Source: Lentisphaerota bacterium
Lineage (GTDB): Bacteria > Verrucomicrobiota > Lentisphaeria > Victivallales > Victivallaceae
Direction of reading: 5' to 3'
Assembly: GCA_015061495.1 (NCBI GenBank)
Contig: SUWL01000031.1
Span: forward strand, 1-32,377
Length of the DNA stretch: 32,377 nucleotides
The notes under the pieces were generated by a model. The model ran no database searches and was not told the origin of the DNA. It worked only from the letters and a program-made list of their open reading frames with translations. Shown piece by piece: positions 1 through 8,385 of the stretch (position 1 is its first letter; the number at the start of each line of letters is the position of its first letter). A program made the translations under genes and the position numbers.

Positions 1-627
1 GGTTCCCACCTCTCCTACGAGGAAAATATCGAAGTGACCAAAAAAGTTGTGGAATACGCCCACGCTCATGATGTCACCGTCGAAGGCGAACTCGGCGTCC
101 TCGCCGGCGTCGAAGATGATGTCAAAGCAGAAAACCACACCTATACCCGTCCGGAAGAAGTGGAAGACTTCGTCAAACGTACCGGCGTGGATTCTCTTGC
201 CATCGCCATCGGTACCAGCCACGGCGCTTACAAATTCAAGCCCGGCGACAATCCGAAAATCCGTCTGGACATCCTCGCTGAAATCGAAAAACGCATCCCC
301 GGATTCCCCATCGTGCTGCACGGTTCTTCCAGTGTGCCCCAGGATCTGGTCAAGATCATCAACGAAAACGGCGGACAGCTCAAAGACGCCATCGGCATCG
401 GCGAAGATCAGCTCCGCGAAGCTGCCAAGAGTGCGGTTTGCAAAATCAACATCGACTCTGACGGCCGTCTGGCGATGACCGCTGCCATCCGTAAAGTTTT
501 CAACGAAAAACCCGCGGAATTCGACCCCCGCAAATATCTCGGTCCCGCCCGTACCTCTCTCAAAGAGCTGTACATGCGCAAAAACCGCGAAGTGCTGGGC
601 AGCGCCGGTCACGCTTTTGACAAATAA
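1..627 (+). CDS. fba: Class II fructose-bisphosphate aldolase, C-terminal part (5' end outside window)
   Basis: The reading frame is open from base 1, so the gene starts upstream and 208 residues are visible. The enzyme reversibly cleaves fructose 1,6-bisphosphate to dihydroxyacetone phosphate and glyceraldehyde 3-phosphate in the cytoplasm, in glycolysis and gluconeogenesis. Seen here: the GELGVLAG segment, the two later zinc-ligand histidines in GTSHGAYKF (fragment residue 74) and LHGSSSVP (residue 107), and the phosphate-binding KINIDSD motif (about 148-154). The ending DPRKYLGPAR followed by the helix KELYMRKNREVLGSAG is typical of the zinc-dependent Calvin-cycle-type class II subfamily. 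The N-terminal catalytic part and the first zinc histidine lie outside the window. A strong terminator follows the stop codon, so this is the last gene of its transcript. Confidence 0.93.
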   Translation, partial: GSHLSYEENIEVTKKVVEYAHAHDVTVEGELGVLAGVEDDVKAENHTYTRPEEVEDFVKRTGVDSLAIAIGTSHGAYKFKPGDNPKIRLDILAEIEKRIPGFPIVLHGSSSVPQDLVKIINENGGQLKDAIGIGEDQLREAAKSAVCKINIDSDGRLAMTAAIRKVFNEKPAEFDPRKYLGPARTSLKELYMRKNREVLGSAGHAFDK

Positions 628-649
628 TTTTTGTCAGATATGACTTACA

Positions 650-681
650 GGCATCCGGAATTTACCGGATGCCTTTTTTTT
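650..681 (+). terminator. Rho-independent terminator after aldolase
   Basis: A perfect 9-bp stem GGCATCCGG / CCGGATGCC (650-658 and 665-673) with a 6-base loop is followed by eight T (674-681). It lies 22 bases after the aldolase stop codon. It also overlaps the longest possible start of the next reading frame (669), which argues that the next gene really starts at 795. Confidence 0.93.
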
Positions 682-723
682 GCATCCTCTATGGTAAAAA
701 AAACGAAAAGATCCGCCGCCATA

Positions 724-752
724 TTGATTTTTTGCATAACAAGTGCTATATT
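724..752 (+). promoter_or_regulatory. Sigma-70-like promoter of the LtaS-like gene
   Basis: TTGATT (724-729), a 17-base spacer and TATATT (747-752) lie about 42 bases before the chosen ATG at 795 and just downstream of the aldolase terminator. The boxes and spacing match ten other promoters in this window. Confidence 0.75.
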
Positions 753-794
753 AAGCAGATATCGTTGATTTTTTTTGGGAAACGGGGAACTTTT

Positions 795-3700
795 ATGGAA
801 AAATTCAAAACTTTTTGTGCCTTTTTACGCAAAATCGATCCGAAAAAGGCCATTTTAGCAATATTATTTGCCGCTGTGACGATCACCGCATTCTGGGAAA
901 TGACCTGCAAATACGGCTACGCTAACAACGGCGAATTCGATTTCCCATTGAGCTGCAACGACATTCAGGCGGCGAAAGCACAGGAATACGGTAAATTTTC
1001 CGATCCGGACAACTACGTTTTGAGTACCACCAGACACAATCGCGGCATACGCAACACCGTGGATCTGGCGATCAAAGTGACCAAACCGCTGACCCGTTTT
1101 ACCGGCGGCGTCTACGACTTGCGGTGGGTCGGAACGATCTGGCTGATATTGTATCTGGCAGGCATCGGAATCCTTTTCACCCGGCTGTACAAGGTAAAAA
1201 ATCCCTCTTTATGCGCTGTTGGAGCAATTCTGCTCGCCTTTTCCGGAGTCTATCCGATGTTTATCGCTTATATGCCGACGATCTACCTGCCGGGGGCATT
1301 TTTCGGATTGACGGCATTTCTTACCGGCTTATGTTCATTGAGCATCACCCCGCGTAAAAAGTACCAGGCATCACTGCTCTTTGCCGCAGAAATACTCACG
1401 CTGCTGCTGATCGCCTATCTCGAATCATTTTACTTTTTTATGTTGATCATCTTTTCACCGCTGGTGTTTTACTGCTTCTTCCGGGATATTTTTGAACGCA
1501 AAGAGCAGCGTTATTTCGCCTTGATGATCACTGCGGCATCCGGCTGCTTCCTGCTCTATCCGCTGCATCACATAATGGACAGCCGTGCCAATAACTACGT
1601 CAAAAAATACCACTTTTATGTCCGCCATATCCTGCCGACTATGGAGCATCCGGTATCGTTCCTGCAGGAACACGGCTATCCGCAGCCGGCTGCCAAACAA
1701 GTTTGTTCCAACCTGATGTTGAGCTACTGGTCCAATCCGTCAGTTTGCGATCAATACTTTTCGCCGCACAGCAGCAACCTGCCGGAAGTAGATTTCTACT
1801 GGACGCATCCGCGTATGCTGTGGCGGGCATACAAGCAGCTTGACCGGGATCATGCCATTGAAATGTACTCGCTGAAATACTCCCCTATGGGGATCACCAT
1901 GCGCCATTTTCCGGATGATGAGCCGGTAAAATTCCTGCCGGTATTCAAAACCCTTTTCCCCAGTGGAGTTGTTTTCGGGATACTGGTGCTGGCGGCACTG
2001 GTCTTCCTTGCCCGGACGGTGCAGTTATTCACCAAACAGAGAAATCTGCCGATGACCATGCTGCACGGGGCCGTTTCCGCGATGCCGGTACTGCTGCTGG
2101 GTGCCGGTCTGGGCTACCACTCTCTGGAAGAGTATCTGATTCTGGATGCCGTCTACTTCTCGCTTGCCATTCTGCCGGTGGAAACCTTTATCCAGCTCTA
2201 CAAACTGCTTGAAGAACAGTCGTGGCTGAAAAACCATGGATGGATCTGCAAACTTTACCGTCTGGCGGTCAAAGAGTTCATGTTCATTTTCTGGGTGATA
2301 GTCTGCACAACGGCAATGGAGTTCCTTTTCCGCGGTACCTTCTGCGACACCATGCCGGGATCTGACAACTTCTATTACCAGTGTCTGATGGTGTATGTCA
2401 TCATCCTGCCGTTCCGGGTGCTGCTGGGAGTCAAAGCGGCGTCACTGGTACTGCTGGCCCTGACCTCGATGTGGGGCGTGGCGAACTACATGAAAAATCT
2501 CCTGCTCGGCGAACCGCTGCTGCCGGATGAATTCATCTCCGTTGCCCATGTCTGGCAGAGCATGCTTTTCGTGGCGAAATCCTGGGCATTTGTCTTTGTA
2601 TGTGCGGCAACGGCATCCACCATTGCTGCGGTGATTTACATTGTGCATAAGGACCAGACGCTGAAATACACCTGGAAGCGTTGGACAGTCGGTGCAGCGG
2701 CACTGATTTTCACGGTGATCTTCCTGATCTGGATACCGGTACCGCTGGTGGTACCCCGCTGGACATCGATGATGACCAACACATCTGCCCGTTTCAAACA
2801 GGATGGTCTGCTGTTGAGTTTCATCCACGCCGCTCACCGGAGGATCCCGACTCCGGAAAAAGATGCCGCAGAGATGCTCAAGGCGGAAATGCCGTTGATC
2901 AGTAAAGAAGCGGCAAAATATCCCTTTGATCAGAACTTCAAACCCCATGTGATCATCATTTTGTCGGAATCCGCCGCCAATCCGGAAAAATTCAAAAACA
3001 TCACCTTTCCGGACGGTTCGCCCTTTGATTTGGATAAAATCGGCAAAAAAAGTCTGTTTTCCGACCGGAATCAGTGTTTCTCCGGCGTGCTGCAGGTCCC
3101 GACTTACGGCGGTCACACTGTCCGCTGTGAATTTGAGGTTCTTTCCGGCATATCATCCAATATGCTGCCGAACCTGCCGTATTCCTACCTCCCCAAAAGG
3201 AAGATATCCACCCTGGCGGAACTATTCAAACAGCGCGGCTACCGGACGACCTTCATCCATCCTTACACGCTGAATGTCTACTCCCGTTTCGCGGTGATGC
3301 CCAATCTGGGTTTTGAAACTCTGCTTGACCGCAGCGCCTTCCCGGATGAAGAGGGAGACTTCCCCTACTACTCGGACAACGGCTTTGTCGAAGGGATCAT
3401 TGACCATCTGCAGAAAAACCAGCACGAACCGCAATTCATGTACTGTACTTCCATCCAGAACCATGCGCCGTATTATTCGCCGCGGTTCCGGCATGTCCCC
3501 CAGTATAAATTCGATACCGACCCGAAATTCACCGGCAGTCTGCATACGCTTTTGCGCCGTTACCTGACCGGGATATCCCTCTCCGGGAAATCTCTGGAAA
3601 AACTCCTTGCAGAACTTGATAAAAAAGTCCAACACCCCACCGTGGTGATCGTATTCGGAGACCACCGTCCGATGCTGGATTACGGCAAAGAGATCTACAA

Positions 3701-4040
3701 AAACCTTGATCCGGATTTTGCCAACACCGCTTCTTACGGTCAATTCCGCACCGAATATCTGATTTGGAGCAACTACCGCCTGCCCTACCCCGAAGCATTG
3801 GGCAAAGAGTTGAAAGCCTTTGAACTCGGCAGACGCGGAACATTCGCAGCCGGAGCATTGCCCTATGACCAGTACATATACCTGTTTGATAAACTGCAGG
3901 ATTCCCAACTCGTCCGGGAAAACAGATACGGTACTTTCCAGAGGTTGTTCCAGGGCGAGAAGATCGAACCGGAAGTTGACAAATATTTCCGGATGTACCA
4001 TTCCCGCTGTTATGATGACTTTATGAATCAGGTAAAATAG
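795..4040 (+). CDS. LtaS-like membrane phosphotransferase (sulfatase/alkaline phosphatase superfamily) with an extra N-terminal membrane module
   Basis: This is a 1081-residue multi-pass membrane protein with a C-terminal extracytoplasmic catalytic domain. The ATG at 795 is chosen because the purine stretch GGGGAA precedes it, a promoter lies at 724-752, and the longer start at 669 overlaps the upstream terminator. The domain from about residue 710 to 1060 has the signatures of the LtaS / phosphoglycerol and phosphoethanolamine transferase family: a metal-binding Glu in IIIILSESA (E725), the nucleophile Thr in YGGHTVRCEFE (T775), His in QNHAPYY (H890) and the FGDHRP metal site (D956, H957). 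Such enzymes transfer phosphoglycerol or a similar head group from a lipid to a cell-surface polymer or glycan. LtaS proteins are usually about 600-700 residues; here about 450 more residues with many hydrophobic segments come first. That first module (long extracytoplasmic loop at about 40-115, then several membrane segments) I do not recognise; it resembles polytopic glycosyltransferases only in general shape. It is monocistronic. The substrate is unknown. Confidence 0.82.
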   Translation: MEKFKTFCAFLRKIDPKKAILAILFAAVTITAFWEMTCKYGYANNGEFDFPLSCNDIQAAKAQEYGKFSDPDNYVLSTTRHNRGIRNTVDLAIKVTKPLTRFTGGVYDLRWVGTIWLILYLAGIGILFTRLYKVKNPSLCAVGAILLAFSGVYPMFIAYMPTIYLPGAFFGLTAFLTGLCSLSITPRKKYQASLLFAAEILTLLLIAYLESFYFFMLIIFSPLVFYCFFRDIFERKEQRYFALMITAASGCFLLYPLHHIMDSRANNYVKKYHFYVRHILPTMEHPVSFLQEHGYPQPAAKQVCSNLMLSYWSNPSVCDQYFSPHSSNLPEVDFYWTHPRMLWRAYKQLDRDHAIEMYSLKYSPMGITMRHFPDDEPVKFLPVFKTLFPSGVVFGILVLAALVFLARTVQLFTKQRNLPMTMLHGAVSAMPVLLLGAGLGYHSLEEYLILDAVYFSLAILPVETFIQLYKLLEEQSWLKNHGWICKLYRLAVKEFMFIFWVIVCTTAMEFLFRGTFCDTMPGSDNFYYQCLMVYVIILPFRVLLGVKAASLVLLALTSMWGVANYMKNLLLGEPLLPDEFISVAHVWQSMLFVAKSWAFVFVCAATASTIAAVIYIVHKDQTLKYTWKRWTVGAAALIFTVIFLIWIPVPLVVPRWTSMMTNTSARFKQDGLLLSFIHAAHRRIPTPEKDAAEMLKAEMPLISKEAAKYPFDQNFKPHVIIILSESAANPEKFKNITFPDGSPFDLDKIGKKSLFSDRNQCFSGVLQVPTYGGHTVRCEFEVLSGISSNMLPNLPYSYLPKRKISTLAELFKQRGYRTTFIHPYTLNVYSRFAVMPNLGFETLLDRSAFPDEEGDFPYYSDNGFVEGIIDHLQKNQHEPQFMYCTSIQNHAPYYSPRFRHVPQYKFDTDPKFTGSLHTLLRRYLTGISLSGKSLEKLLAELDKKVQHPTVVIVFGDHRPMLDYGKEIYKNLDPDFANTASYGQFRTEYLIWSNYRLPYPEALGKELKAFELGRRGTFAAGALPYDQYIYLFDKLQDSQLVRENRYGTFQRLFQGEKIEPEVDKYFRMYHSRCYDDFMNQVK

Positions 4041-4129
4041 AACCGGGACAAAGCCCCCCTTTGTAAAGTTCCTTGCAGTTATTTTTGCAAAAAAATTGAT
4101 AAAATATCTCTTTTTTTTGGAAAAAGTGC

Positions 4130-4158
4130 TTGACAATATTTGCAGAGTCTGCTATTGT
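4130..4158 (+). promoter_or_regulatory. Promoter of EF-G2 gene
   Basis: A consensus TTGACA (4130-4135), a 17-base spacer and TATTGT (4153-4158) lie 54 bases before the ATG at 4213. Confidence 0.82.
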
Positions 4159-4212
4159 AAATTCCAGATTAGCAAATCAAGTCTGTCCAACTATCAAAGA
4201 AAGGAGATTTTG

Positions 4213-6228
4213 ATGTCAACTGCTGCCAACACCAGAAATTTCGTTGTTGCCGGACACTCCGGCAGCGGAAAAACCACCCTCTGCGAACAAATCCTCCGAC
4301 TGACCGGAGCCATTCAGCGTGCCGGAACGGTGGAAAACCGCAATACAGTAAGCGATTTCATGGTGGAAGAGCAAACCAAGCAGTCCAGTATTTACGCTTC
4401 TCTGCTCAACTGTTCATGGCGTGACACCAAACTTTTCTTTACCGACACCCCCGGATACGGTGAATTTGTCGGACAAGTCGTCGGAGCCATCCGCGCTTCC
4501 GATGCCGCCGTGGTGGTCATTGATGCCATCGACGGTCCCCAGATCGGTACAGCCAGGGCGTGGAAGATCGCCAAGGCCCGCAAAATACCCCGTTTCGGAC
4601 TGGTCAACCGTCTGGATAAAGATCGTGCCGACTTCAAAGCCACACTGGAGATCATGCGCAAAAACCACGGCAAAAATGTGATCATCCCCCTTTACTGGCC
4701 GGTAGGCAAAAATGCGGAATTCTCCCGGGTCGTCAACGTGCTGTTTGACAAAGATATCCCGGCGGATATCGCCGATGATGTCGCCGAATGCCGCGCACTC
4801 TGGATGGATGCCATTGCCGAAACCGATGAAGAACTTATGGAACGCTTCCTCGAAGGGGCCGAATTGACTGACGATGAGATCCGCAAAGGTCTGCGTTCCA
4901 GTATCCGCGCCGGAAACACCATCCCGGTATTCGCCGCCAGCGCGGTCAAAGAGATCGGTTTGAAAGAACTTCTGGATACCATCGTGGACTTTTTCCCGAC
5001 TCCGCTGGAGTATGTCCCGCTGCCTGGCGGTCCGGAAGAGATCGTGGAATCCGGCGATGCCTATGGTGTGGTCTTCAAAAGCGTCAACGATCTTTTCAGC
5101 GGCCAGCTGGCATTCATCCGTACCGTTACCGGAACATTCAAAGCGGACAGCGATGTTTACAACATTACCGAGCAGCATAAAGAACGTTTCGGACAACTGC
5201 TGATGATGAACGGCAAAAGCCAGACTCCCATCACTGAAGCGGGGCCCGGAACGATCTTCGCCGTAGCCAAGTTGAAAAACACCAAGATCGGTGATACCGT
5301 CGCCGCCAATTCCAACTGCAAATCTCTGCCCGGCATTGAATTTCCCGGTGCGACCATGTCCTATGCCGTCACCGCCGCCAAGAATGGCGAAGATGAAAAA
5401 ATCGCCGCCGGTCTGCAGAAAATCGCCGAATGCGATCCCACAGTACGCCTTTCGCGCAATGACGAAACCCACGAATTCATCCTTTCGGGTATGGGAGATC
5501 AGCATCTGGCGATCGTTGCCGGACGTTTGAAAGAACAATTCAAAGTCGAAGCGATCCTCTCCACGCCCAAAGTACCGTACCGGGAAACGATCACCGCTGC
5601 CGGAGAAGGGCACTTCCGCCACAAAAAACAGACCGGCGGTGCCGGACAATTCGCCGAAGTGTACCTCCGTATCGCTTACAATGAAGATGGTTATGAATTT
5701 ACCAACGATGTGGTCGGCGGAACCATTCCCAAAAACTTCATCCCCGCCATCGAAAAAGGCATTCAGGAGGTCATGTCCGCCGGTCCGCTGGTCGGCTGCC
5801 GCATGGAACGGATCAAAATCTCCGTCTACGATGGCAAATACCACCCGGTGGATTCCAATGAAATGGCATTCAAAATTGCCGGCAGAGCCGCATTCAAAGA
5901 AGCCATTGCCAATGCCAAACCGGTTCTGCTGGAACCGATAATGAAAGTCAACATCAGTATCCCCGACACCTATATGGGAGACATCACCGGCGACCTCAAC
6001 CACAAACGCGGCAGAGTGCTGGGCATGTCAGCGGATGAGGGTTTGCAGATCGTCCACGCCGAAGTGCCGATGGCGGAAATGTTCCGTTATGCCACGGAGC
6101 TGCGGAGCATGACCCAGGGACGCGGTTCATTTGAGATGTTCTTTGAGCGCTATGAACAGGTACCCGGCAATGTTGCCAGCGAGATCATCGCCAAACATCA
6201 GGCTGAAGTCGGAGAGGATAAGGAGTAA
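4213..6228 (+). CDS. Elongation factor G-like GTPase (EF-G2/FusA2 type)
   Basis: The product is a 671-residue cytoplasmic translation-factor GTPase. The ATG at 4213 has a near-perfect AAGGAG 7 bases upstream (4201-4206); a longer in-frame start would overlap the promoter. The GTP-binding motifs are GHSGSGKTT (residues 14-22), DTPGYGEF (from D78) and NRLDKD (from N132). The GHSGSGKTT P-loop, in place of the AHIDAGKTT of canonical EF-G, is diagnostic of the EF-G2 family (for example mycobacterial FusA2). The NKxD motif carries Arg instead of Lys. EF-G domains III-V follow: GMGDQHL, then the HKKQTGGAGQFAEV segment of domain IV, and GDLNHKRGRVLGM in domain V. Standard EF-G drives translocation and recycling; the task of the EF-G2 paralog is not well defined and it is probably accessory. 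The cell should have a canonical fusA elsewhere. Confidence 0.9.
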   Translation: MSTAANTRNFVVAGHSGSGKTTLCEQILRLTGAIQRAGTVENRNTVSDFMVEEQTKQSSIYASLLNCSWRDTKLFFTDTPGYGEFVGQVVGAIRASDAAVVVIDAIDGPQIGTARAWKIAKARKIPRFGLVNRLDKDRADFKATLEIMRKNHGKNVIIPLYWPVGKNAEFSRVVNVLFDKDIPADIADDVAECRALWMDAIAETDEELMERFLEGAELTDDEIRKGLRSSIRAGNTIPVFAASAVKEIGLKELLDTIVDFFPTPLEYVPLPGGPEEIVESGDAYGVVFKSVNDLFSGQLAFIRTVTGTFKADSDVYNITEQHKERFGQLLMMNGKSQTPITEAGPGTIFAVAKLKNTKIGDTVAANSNCKSLPGIEFPGATMSYAVTAAKNGEDEKIAAGLQKIAECDPTVRLSRNDETHEFILSGMGDQHLAIVAGRLKEQFKVEAILSTPKVPYRETITAAGEGHFRHKKQTGGAGQFAEVYLRIAYNEDGYEFTNDVVGGTIPKNFIPAIEKGIQEVMSAGPLVGCRMERIKISVYDGKYHPVDSNEMAFKIAGRAAFKEAIANAKPVLLEPIMKVNISIPDTYMGDITGDLNHKRGRVLGMSADEGLQIVHAEVPMAEMFRYATELRSMTQGRGSFEMFFERYEQVPGNVASEIIAKHQAEVGEDKE

Positions 6229-6256
6229 AAAAACTGTAACTGAACAACAGATCCTG

Positions 6257-6290
6257 CGCACATCCGGGGAGACGATTTCCCGGGTGTGCG
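6257..6290 (+). promoter_or_regulatory. Strong 12-bp hairpin between EF-G2 and ceramidase-like gene
   Basis: CGCACATCCGGG (6257-6268) pairs with CCCGGGTGTGCG (6279-6290) over 12 bp with a single T-G wobble and a 10-base loop. Only TT follows the stem, so it is not a classical terminator. It may be an mRNA-stabilising 3' end, a weak terminator or a leader structure. TATAAT at 6297-6302 lies between it and the next gene, but I see no good -35 box and the resulting leader would be very short. Confidence 0.5.
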
Positions 6291-6320
6291 TTGGCATATA
6301 ATCAAGAAAAGGATAAAAAA

Positions 6321-7676
6321 ATGAAAATCAAATTCGGGCTGGGAAGAGAAAACATCAATCCGGCGCTCCCCATTTCACTGGCTGGATACTTCAACAAACG
6401 CATGTGGGACAAAGTTCTGGATGATATCGAAGTGCGCGCCGTCGCTCTGAAAAGCGGCGGCGAATACGCCGCGATCATCCAATTTGATCTGCTCTGTATC
6501 AATATCCGGCTTTACAAAGCGGTTGAAAAAGAGCTCCGCAAACTGCATCTCAAAAACTTCTCCATCAAAAATACCCTGATTTGCGCCACGCACACTCACA
6601 CCGCGCCGGATATCAATTCCGATGTCAACAGCGATGAATATATCAAATTCGCCGCCGCCAAAGCCGCCCAAGCTCTCAATGAAGCGGCAAGTGAATTGGT
6701 TCCCGGCGAATTATTCGGCGGCATGACCCGGGATCACCGTTATATATTCAACCGCCGCTACTGGATGAAAAACGGCACCGTTCTCACCAATCCCGGCAAA
6801 CTCAATCCGGATATCCTCCGCCCCGAAGGTGAAATCGATCCCCAGATCCCTATGCTGGCAATAAAGACCGATGAAGGATTCAAATTGCTGATCACCAGCA
6901 TCGTCAATCACACTGACACCATCGGTGGATGCGGAGTTTCCGCTGACTGGCCCGGATTCATGCGCCGCACACTGGAACCGGCAATGGCTGCCGGAGCAAT
7001 GGTTCTGCCGCTGATCGGTGCTTCCGGCAATATCAACCACTTCGACGTGACGACCGACATGAATCAGACCACCTACGCCGAACCGGAACGTATCGGTACC
7101 GGCTATGCGGAATCCATCCGCCGGGTCTGGGATAAACTGGAAGCTGTTTCCGGCAAAGGTCTGACCTGCCATACCCGCAAAATCAAAAGCAAACCCCGGG
7201 AAATCGATCCCGCTGAAAAAGCCGATGCCGAAGCGATCATGGCAAAATATCCCGATATCGACGTTGACAGCCCGGATTCAGTAAAAGATCTGACCAGTGA
7301 AGATCTCGCCAAAGGTACGCCCTTTGCCCTCAAATACTTCGCGAGCAATCTGCTCAAACAGGCGAAAAAAACCGACAAACCGGAATTTCTGCTGACCTGC
7401 ATCAAATTCGGTGATTCCGCCGTCATCGCTTCATTGCCCTCGGAACCATTCGTGGAAATCGGTCTGACGGTGCGAAAAAGTATCTTCCGCGACCGTCTCT
7501 GCCTGATCACTTCACACGGCAACTACAATGGCGGTAAAGGTTACGGCGGCGGCTACATCCCCAACAGCTGGAACTACGGCAGAGGCGGATATGAAGCTAC
7601 TCCGCGCAGCAACGGCTACTCCACTAAAACGGCAGATCTGCTGATCGCCGGATGGCGCAAACTTGCAGAAAAGTAA
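6321..7676 (+). CDS. Neutral/alkaline ceramidase-like hydrolase (N-terminal catalytic domain family)
   Basis: This 451-residue protein has AAGGA 8 bases before the ATG at 6321. It resembles the neutral/alkaline non-lysosomal ceramidase N-terminal domain: the opening GLGRENINPALPISLAGY matches the G..D.TGP..G..L.GY start of that family, and CATHTHTAPD (H91, H93) is the metal-binding histidine motif. IVNHTDTIG followed by SADWPGFMRRTLE corresponds to the AVH..S....GDN.GYA...E catalytic region, and LPSEPFVEIGL matches the late conserved P.E. motif. Full-length ceramidases are 650-750 residues, secreted, and carry a C-terminal immunoglobulin-like domain; here that domain and any signal peptide are absent. 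The role is therefore probably intracellular hydrolysis of an unknown amide, or of some other bond. Bacterial single-domain members are common and mostly uncharacterised. The GKGYGGGYIPNSWNYGRGGYEA segment contains the G-Y-x(5)-Y element near the end of the family domain. Confidence 0.75.
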   Translation: MKIKFGLGRENINPALPISLAGYFNKRMWDKVLDDIEVRAVALKSGGEYAAIIQFDLLCINIRLYKAVEKELRKLHLKNFSIKNTLICATHTHTAPDINSDVNSDEYIKFAAAKAAQALNEAASELVPGELFGGMTRDHRYIFNRRYWMKNGTVLTNPGKLNPDILRPEGEIDPQIPMLAIKTDEGFKLLITSIVNHTDTIGGCGVSADWPGFMRRTLEPAMAAGAMVLPLIGASGNINHFDVTTDMNQTTYAEPERIGTGYAESIRRVWDKLEAVSGKGLTCHTRKIKSKPREIDPAEKADAEAIMAKYPDIDVDSPDSVKDLTSEDLAKGTPFALKYFASNLLKQAKKTDKPEFLLTCIKFGDSAVIASLPSEPFVEIGLTVRKSIFRDRLCLITSHGNYNGGKGYGGGYIPNSWNYGRGGYEATPRSNGYSTKTADLLIAGWRKLAEK

Positions 7677-7690
7677 GATTGGCAATGATA

Positions 7691-7730
7691 AAAAATCCCG
7701 CTGCCGATTCAATTCAGCAGCGGGATTTTT
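7691..7730. terminator. Bidirectional terminator
   Basis: A perfect 14-bp inverted repeat AAAAATCCCGCTGC / GCAGCGGGATTTTT (7691-7704 and 7717-7730) with a 12-base loop lies between two convergent genes. The flanking A and T runs let it stop transcription from both directions. Confidence 0.93.
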
Positions 7731-7751
7731 CATTATCCGGCACAACTGTTT

Positions 7752-8159
7752 TTATTGTGCGTTTGCCGCAGGTTTTTCGTCTTTGACCTGTTCCTGTGCT
7801 GCCGGTTTATCCGGCTGTCCGCGATGGCGGCGGAGACGGCGGAACTCCTTTTTAGACTCACCGTCAGGTTTCCCATGATGATGACGGCGATGCTTCATTT
7901 CCCGCGGCATCTCCATGGATTCGTACTGACGGATCATGACACACTGCGGACGTTTTTCACACTCATCCTGCATCACACAGCGAACCAGACTGACAATGCC
8001 ATGATATGCCAGTACCACGATGATCGCAGTCAGTAATGAGATAAAAAAGGTTCTGGCATCTCCGGAACAACGGCAGGCATCTTTTTTTGCCGGGGTTTCC
8101 TCTTCCACTTTCACTTCCGGTACCGGCACTTCCTCTTTTTTGTTTTCTTCATTGTCCAT
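7752..8159 (-). CDS. Small single-pass membrane protein of unknown function
   Basis: The product is 135 residues if translation starts at the ATG at 8159, which has AAGGAG 7 bases upstream on the minus strand. A longer in-frame start at 8213 lacks such a site. The N-terminal third is acidic and Glu/Pro/Lys-rich, followed by CRC, a single membrane helix (about residues 38-60, TFFISLLTAIIVVLAYHGIVS) and a strongly basic His/Arg-rich tail (KHRRHHHGK, RRLRRHRGQ) that ends in a Lys/Ala/Glu/Pro stretch. The charge pattern suggests a membrane anchor that may bind nucleic acid, phospholipid heads or metal, but I recognise no family. It stands alone: convergent with the ceramidase-like gene through a shared terminator and divergent from the peptidoglycan operon. 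Confidence 0.72.
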   Translation of the reverse strand: MDNEENKKEEVPVPEVKVEEETPAKKDACRCSGDARTFFISLLTAIIVVLAYHGIVSLVRCVMQDECEKRPQCVMIRQYESMEMPREMKHRRHHHGKPDGESKKEFRRLRRHRGQPDKPAAQEQVKDEKPAANAQ

Positions 8160-8385
8160 GATCGTACTCCTTTTTTGCGTTAAGGTTGCAAGTTCAAACG
8201 GTTGCGCACGCAATCATATAACGGAGGAAAAAATAAAAAAAATTCATCAAACATAAAAAAAAGCGGAAAAATTTTTTTTGATGTGGAAATTTCGCCCGAC
8301 TGCGCTATATTACCAAATGAACAGATTTTGTTGTTATTGTTCCATGTGCATAACACCCCACAAATATTAATAAAGAGAGAAAAAA

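Noticed and set aside
669..794. 42-residue N-terminal extension of the LtaS-like protein
   Set aside because: The start at 669 lies inside the upstream terminator and before the promoter at 724-752.
4076..4121. Terminator between the LtaS-like gene and EF-G2
   Set aside because: GATA-AAA-TATC followed by a T run is present around 4097-4118, but the 4-bp stem is too weak to support.
8283..8311. Promoter of the uap-ftsW-murG operon
   Set aside because: TATATT at 8306-8311 is a plausible -10 box, but the -35 position (8283-8288) matches the consensus at only three of six bases, so I could not support it as a feature.
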